DNA from: Microbacterium hydrocarbonoxydans
GTDB taxonomy: Bacteria > Actinomycetota > Actinomycetes > Actinomycetales > Microbacteriaceae
NCBI RefSeq assembly: GCF_000956475.1
Contig: NZ_JYJB01000010.1
Span: 1,170,864 to 1,234,863, forward strand
Reading direction: 5' to 3'
Length of the DNA stretch: 64,000 nt
The notes beneath the pieces are model-generated. The model searched no databases. It saw only the letters and a program-made list of their open reading frames with translations, and was not told the origin of the DNA. This document shows, one piece after another, positions 61,456 through 64,000 of the stretch (its first letter is position 1; every line of letters starts with the position of its first letter). Made by a program: the position numbers and the translations under genes.

Positions 61456-62295
61456 ATGGCCGAAGAAGTCAACCTCTCCGACACCTCCACCTGGCTGCCG
61501 CTCGACGGCCTCGCACCCGGATTCGACGCCAGCAAGGCAGAGCTGAGCGACGCGCTCGACGGGCGAACGTTCACGGTGATCGACGAGCGCGGGACCCGGA
61601 TCACCCACACCTTCGGCCCGGGAACCGTGAGCTGGAAGTACGACCCCGGCGCCGGCGACGACACCGCCGCCGCGGAGGACACCGATGACTGCGAGGTGAT
61701 CGAGGTCGCGGAAGACCTGTTCTATGCGCAGTTCCACCACAGGTACCTGCCGAATGAGGCCGTCACGCTGATCCTCGACCTCGCCAGCGGTCACGCGCTC
61801 TCCGTCATCTCGATCCTCGGCCAGGCCTCCCCCGGCAAGACCGCGGTGCAGATGGTGTTCGCCCCCGGTCTCATCGAAGGCATCGAGACCCGCGGCGAGG
61901 CCCCCGCCCCGACCCAGGAGCTCATCGGCCGCCGCGTGCTGTGGGTGTACTCGAGCATCCACGCCTACGAGCACGTCTACCTGTCCCCGCACTGGTACAC
62001 GTGGCAGTGTCTCGCCGGTCCCGAGCAGGGCCTGGCGGACACCGACGCGAACACCGTGTGGAAGGTCCGCCCGGGCATCTACGTCTTCACGTGGCGCGAG
62101 AAGGTCATCCCCTGCGGCTCCGTGACCATCGCCGACCACCGCGACCAGAAGGCCATCCGCTCGCACGGCGTGCTCTTCGGGTGGGACGAGTCGGGCTCCA
62201 CGCCGACGCACTTCACCTTCGGCGCGCACGGCCGGCTACTGTCGAACACCGTCCACCCGGTCGAGTACGACCCGGCCCGCGCCCTGGAGCGCTGA
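61456..62295 (+). CDS. MoaF-family protein 2
   Basis: A 279-residue paralogue of the protein at 51506, with the same two-domain plan: N-terminal beta domain (about 25-150) and C-terminal domain starting L-I-G-R-R-V-L-W-V-Y-S near residue 155, with Y-E-H-V-Y, W-Q-C-L-A-G, W-K-V-R-P-G-I-Y-V-F-T-W-R-E-K and a conserved late G-x-L-F-G. The shared residues mark a probable active site. An AAGGA site precedes the ATG and the amidohydrolase follows after 2 nt, so MoaF and amidohydrolase probably act in one pathway. Confidence 0.8.
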   Translation: MAEEVNLSDTSTWLPLDGLAPGFDASKAELSDALDGRTFTVIDERGTRITHTFGPGTVSWKYDPGAGDDTAAAEDTDDCEVIEVAEDLFYAQFHHRYLPNEAVTLILDLASGHALSVISILGQASPGKTAVQMVFAPGLIEGIETRGEAPAPTQELIGRRVLWVYSSIHAYEHVYLSPHWYTWQCLAGPEQGLADTDANTVWKVRPGIYVFTWREKVIPCGSVTIADHRDQKAIRSHGVLFGWDESGSTPTHFTFGAHGRLLSNTVHPVEYDPARALER

Positions 62296-62297
62296 GA

Positions 62298-63944
62298 ATG
62301 ACGACCATCGCCGACCTCATCCTCACCGGTGCGACGGTGCGCACCGTCGACAGGTCGCGTCCTGTTGCGACGGCGATCGCTGTCGCCGATGGTCGCATCA
62401 TCGCGGTCGGCTCGGATGCTGACGTGGAGGCGTTCCGCGGCCGGCGGACCGAGGTGCGCGATCTCTCGGGGGCGGCCGTCTACCCGGGCTTCGTCGACGT
62501 GCACAACCACCACGAAGTCGCGGGCGTGACCGACCTGTTCGAGCTGTCTTTCGGAACCTCGCTCGACCTCGACGCGATCCTCTCGCTCGTCCGCGAGCGC
62601 GCGGCATCGCTGCCCGTCGGCGCCTGGATCACGGGCGGCTCGTGGGCGAGCACGCTGATGGACGAGCTGAACACCTCGTCAGCCCGGCGCCGTCTCGACG
62701 AGGCCGCCGACGGGCGTCCGGTCATGCTGTCCGACGACAGCCATCACAACCGCTGGGCCAACAGCGAGGCGCTGCGGCTGGCCGGAATCGCGAAGGACGC
62801 GATCCCCGCCGAGGGTGTGACGCTGCTCGACGCGACCGACGGCGAGCCGACCGGCGTGCTGCTCGAGGCTGCCGGGATCCTGGTCGCGCAGGCGCACGCC
62901 CGCGCCGGCGGGCTGTCTGCCGAGCAGCATCGCGCTGCGTCGCGACGAGGAGTCGAGATGCTCAACAGCTTCGGCGTCACCGCGTTCCAGGATGCGGCGG
63001 CATCCCTCGAGATCCTCAACGCCCTGAAATCGCTCGACGACGCCGGGGATCTCAACGCGTGGGTGGTCTCGAGCCTCACGATCAACGACGAGATCTTCGG
63101 CCACGAGCCCGTCGGCGACGACCTGATCGCGCGCGGCGAGGAGTTCCGCACCGCGCACCACCGCCCCGACTTCGCGAAGATCTTCCTCGACGGAGTGCCG
63201 CCGGCGCGCACCGCGCTGTTCATAGACCCCTATCTGCCGGACGATGCGCACGGAGCGCACTTCCACGGCACGACGACGATGTCGTTCGACGAACTATACG
63301 ACTGGCTTCGTCGGGTCGCCGAGCGCGGCCTCGGCGCGAAGGTGCATGCCACCGGCGACGGCTCGGCGCGGCTTCTGCTCGACGTGGTCGAGCGTGTGCG
63401 GGCCGAGGGGTTCACCGACACGCCCTTCCAGATCGCGCACGGACAGTTCCTCGCGGATGACGACATCCGCCGTCTCGTGGACCTGCGGGTGAGCGCCGAC
63501 ATCTCGCCGTTCATCTGGTACCCCGGAGTGATCCCGGACGCGCTGGCCGCCGTCCTCGGCGACCGGGCGGAGCACTCCCAGCCGAACCGCTCGATCATCG
63601 ACGCCGGCGGGCTCGTCGCCGGCGGTTCCGACTGGCCTGTGTCGGAATCGCCGAATCCGCTCGAGGGGATGCAGGGACTGGTGACCCGCGCTGATCCGCT
63701 CGGGCGCGCGCCGGGAACACTATGGCTGGAGCAGGCGATCACCGCCGAGGAAGCGCTCGAGGTGTTCACGATCAACGCTGCGCGCGCCATGGGCCTCGCT
63801 GACGAGACGGGCTCGATCGAGGTGGGAAAGTCAGCCGACTTCGTCGTGCTGGATCGGGATGCCGTCGCCGGTCCTGCCGACCGCATGATCCAGGCGCGCG
63901 TCCTCTCGACCTGGTTCGCCGGCCGCGAGGTCTTCACCGCCTGA
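62298..63944 (+). CDS. YtcJ-type metal-dependent amidohydrolase
   Basis: A 548-residue amidohydrolase. The metal motif is F-V-D-V-H-N-H near residues 72-78. Other barrel ligands are in V-H-A-T-G-D near 349, I-A-H-G-Q near 380 and the final Asp in G-S-D-W-P near 445, and S-A-D-F-V-V-L-D closes the small beta domain. The YtcJ subfamily includes the N-substituted formamide deformylase of Arthrobacter, so an amide or N-formyl substrate is plausible. It is the last gene before a C/T-rich stretch at the window end. Confidence 0.9.
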   Translation: MTTIADLILTGATVRTVDRSRPVATAIAVADGRIIAVGSDADVEAFRGRRTEVRDLSGAAVYPGFVDVHNHHEVAGVTDLFELSFGTSLDLDAILSLVRERAASLPVGAWITGGSWASTLMDELNTSSARRRLDEAADGRPVMLSDDSHHNRWANSEALRLAGIAKDAIPAEGVTLLDATDGEPTGVLLEAAGILVAQAHARAGGLSAEQHRAASRRGVEMLNSFGVTAFQDAAASLEILNALKSLDDAGDLNAWVVSSLTINDEIFGHEPVGDDLIARGEEFRTAHHRPDFAKIFLDGVPPARTALFIDPYLPDDAHGAHFHGTTTMSFDELYDWLRRVAERGLGAKVHATGDGSARLLLDVVERVRAEGFTDTPFQIAHGQFLADDDIRRLVDLRVSADISPFIWYPGVIPDALAAVLGDRAEHSQPNRSIIDAGGLVAGGSDWPVSESPNPLEGMQGLVTRADPLGRAPGTLWLEQAITAEEALEVFTINAARAMGLADETGSIEVGKSADFVVLDRDAVAGPADRMIQARVLSTWFAGREVFTA

Positions 63945-64000
63945 CCCCTCTCCCCTCTCCGCTCTCTCCCCCTTACCCTCACTCTCCCCTTCTCCCCCTT
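63942..64000 (+). other. Polypyrimidine tract at the window end
   Basis: After the amidohydrolase stop almost every base to the window end is C or T (only a few purines). Such a strand-biased tract can form triplex or unusual RNA structure. The window stops inside it, so its length is not known. Confidence 0.7.

Overview
The window is GC-rich throughout and reads as the chromosome of a member of the Microbacteriaceae, most likely Microbacterium or a close relative. The reasons are an NADP-type glutamate dehydrogenase, a GTP-dependent PEP carboxykinase divergent from a RamB-like regulator, a long 480-residue GAPDH of the corynebacterial GapB type, many ATG/GTG genes placed 6 nt after a TANNNT -10 box (leaderless), and ATGA start/stop overlaps. 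No tRNA, rRNA, CRISPR array, prophage or insertion sequence was seen. About 58 protein genes are supported.

Layout. 1-7984 is housekeeping: gdhA end, a hexapeptide-repeat protein, small membrane proteins, mfd, a GNAT acetyltransferase and an Fpg/Nei glycosylase. 8063-11664 is an FMN-riboswitch-controlled riboflavin operon (ribD-ribE-ribBA-ribH) with a 23-codon leader ORF between riboswitch and ribD. 12136-18306 is a LacI-controlled galactoside unit (two ABC permeases, binding protein, GH35 beta-galactosidase) with two identical operators. 18392-23835 holds an MFS (MHS-type) carrier, a ThuA/Gfo-Idh-MocA/LacI sugar-oxidation set and an S66 LD-carboxypeptidase. 24014-33166 is a maltodextrin operon: secreted amylase, two cytoplasmic GH13 enzymes, an ABC importer without its ATPase, and a LacI regulator. 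33326-43228 holds a small HTH gene with an ABC exporter, pckG/ramB-like, an AlkZ-like gene, gap, an SDR and a membrane protein. 43294-46116 is a TetR gene and a copper amine oxidase that share an operator motif. 46173-48929 is a MurNAc-6-P etherase, a BadF-type sugar kinase and an RpiR regulator.

50219-63944 is the most unusual part. It holds an AraC regulator, two MoaF-family paralogues, an NTF2-like protein, a LivK/LivH/(LivM-LivG fusion)/LivF importer, a HAD phosphatase, two SDR dehydrogenases, an APC permease and a YtcJ-type amidohydrolase. I read it as an uncharacterised catabolic island for a small, probably aromatic, amide- or amine-linked compound. Direct repeats in front of both arms look like AraC-type operators. 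The substrate cannot be named from sequence alone.

Dominant theme: import and breakdown of plant-type or wall-derived carbon sources, each with a local repressor or activator and recognisable operator repeats, feeding central metabolism (PEPCK, GAPDH, GDH).
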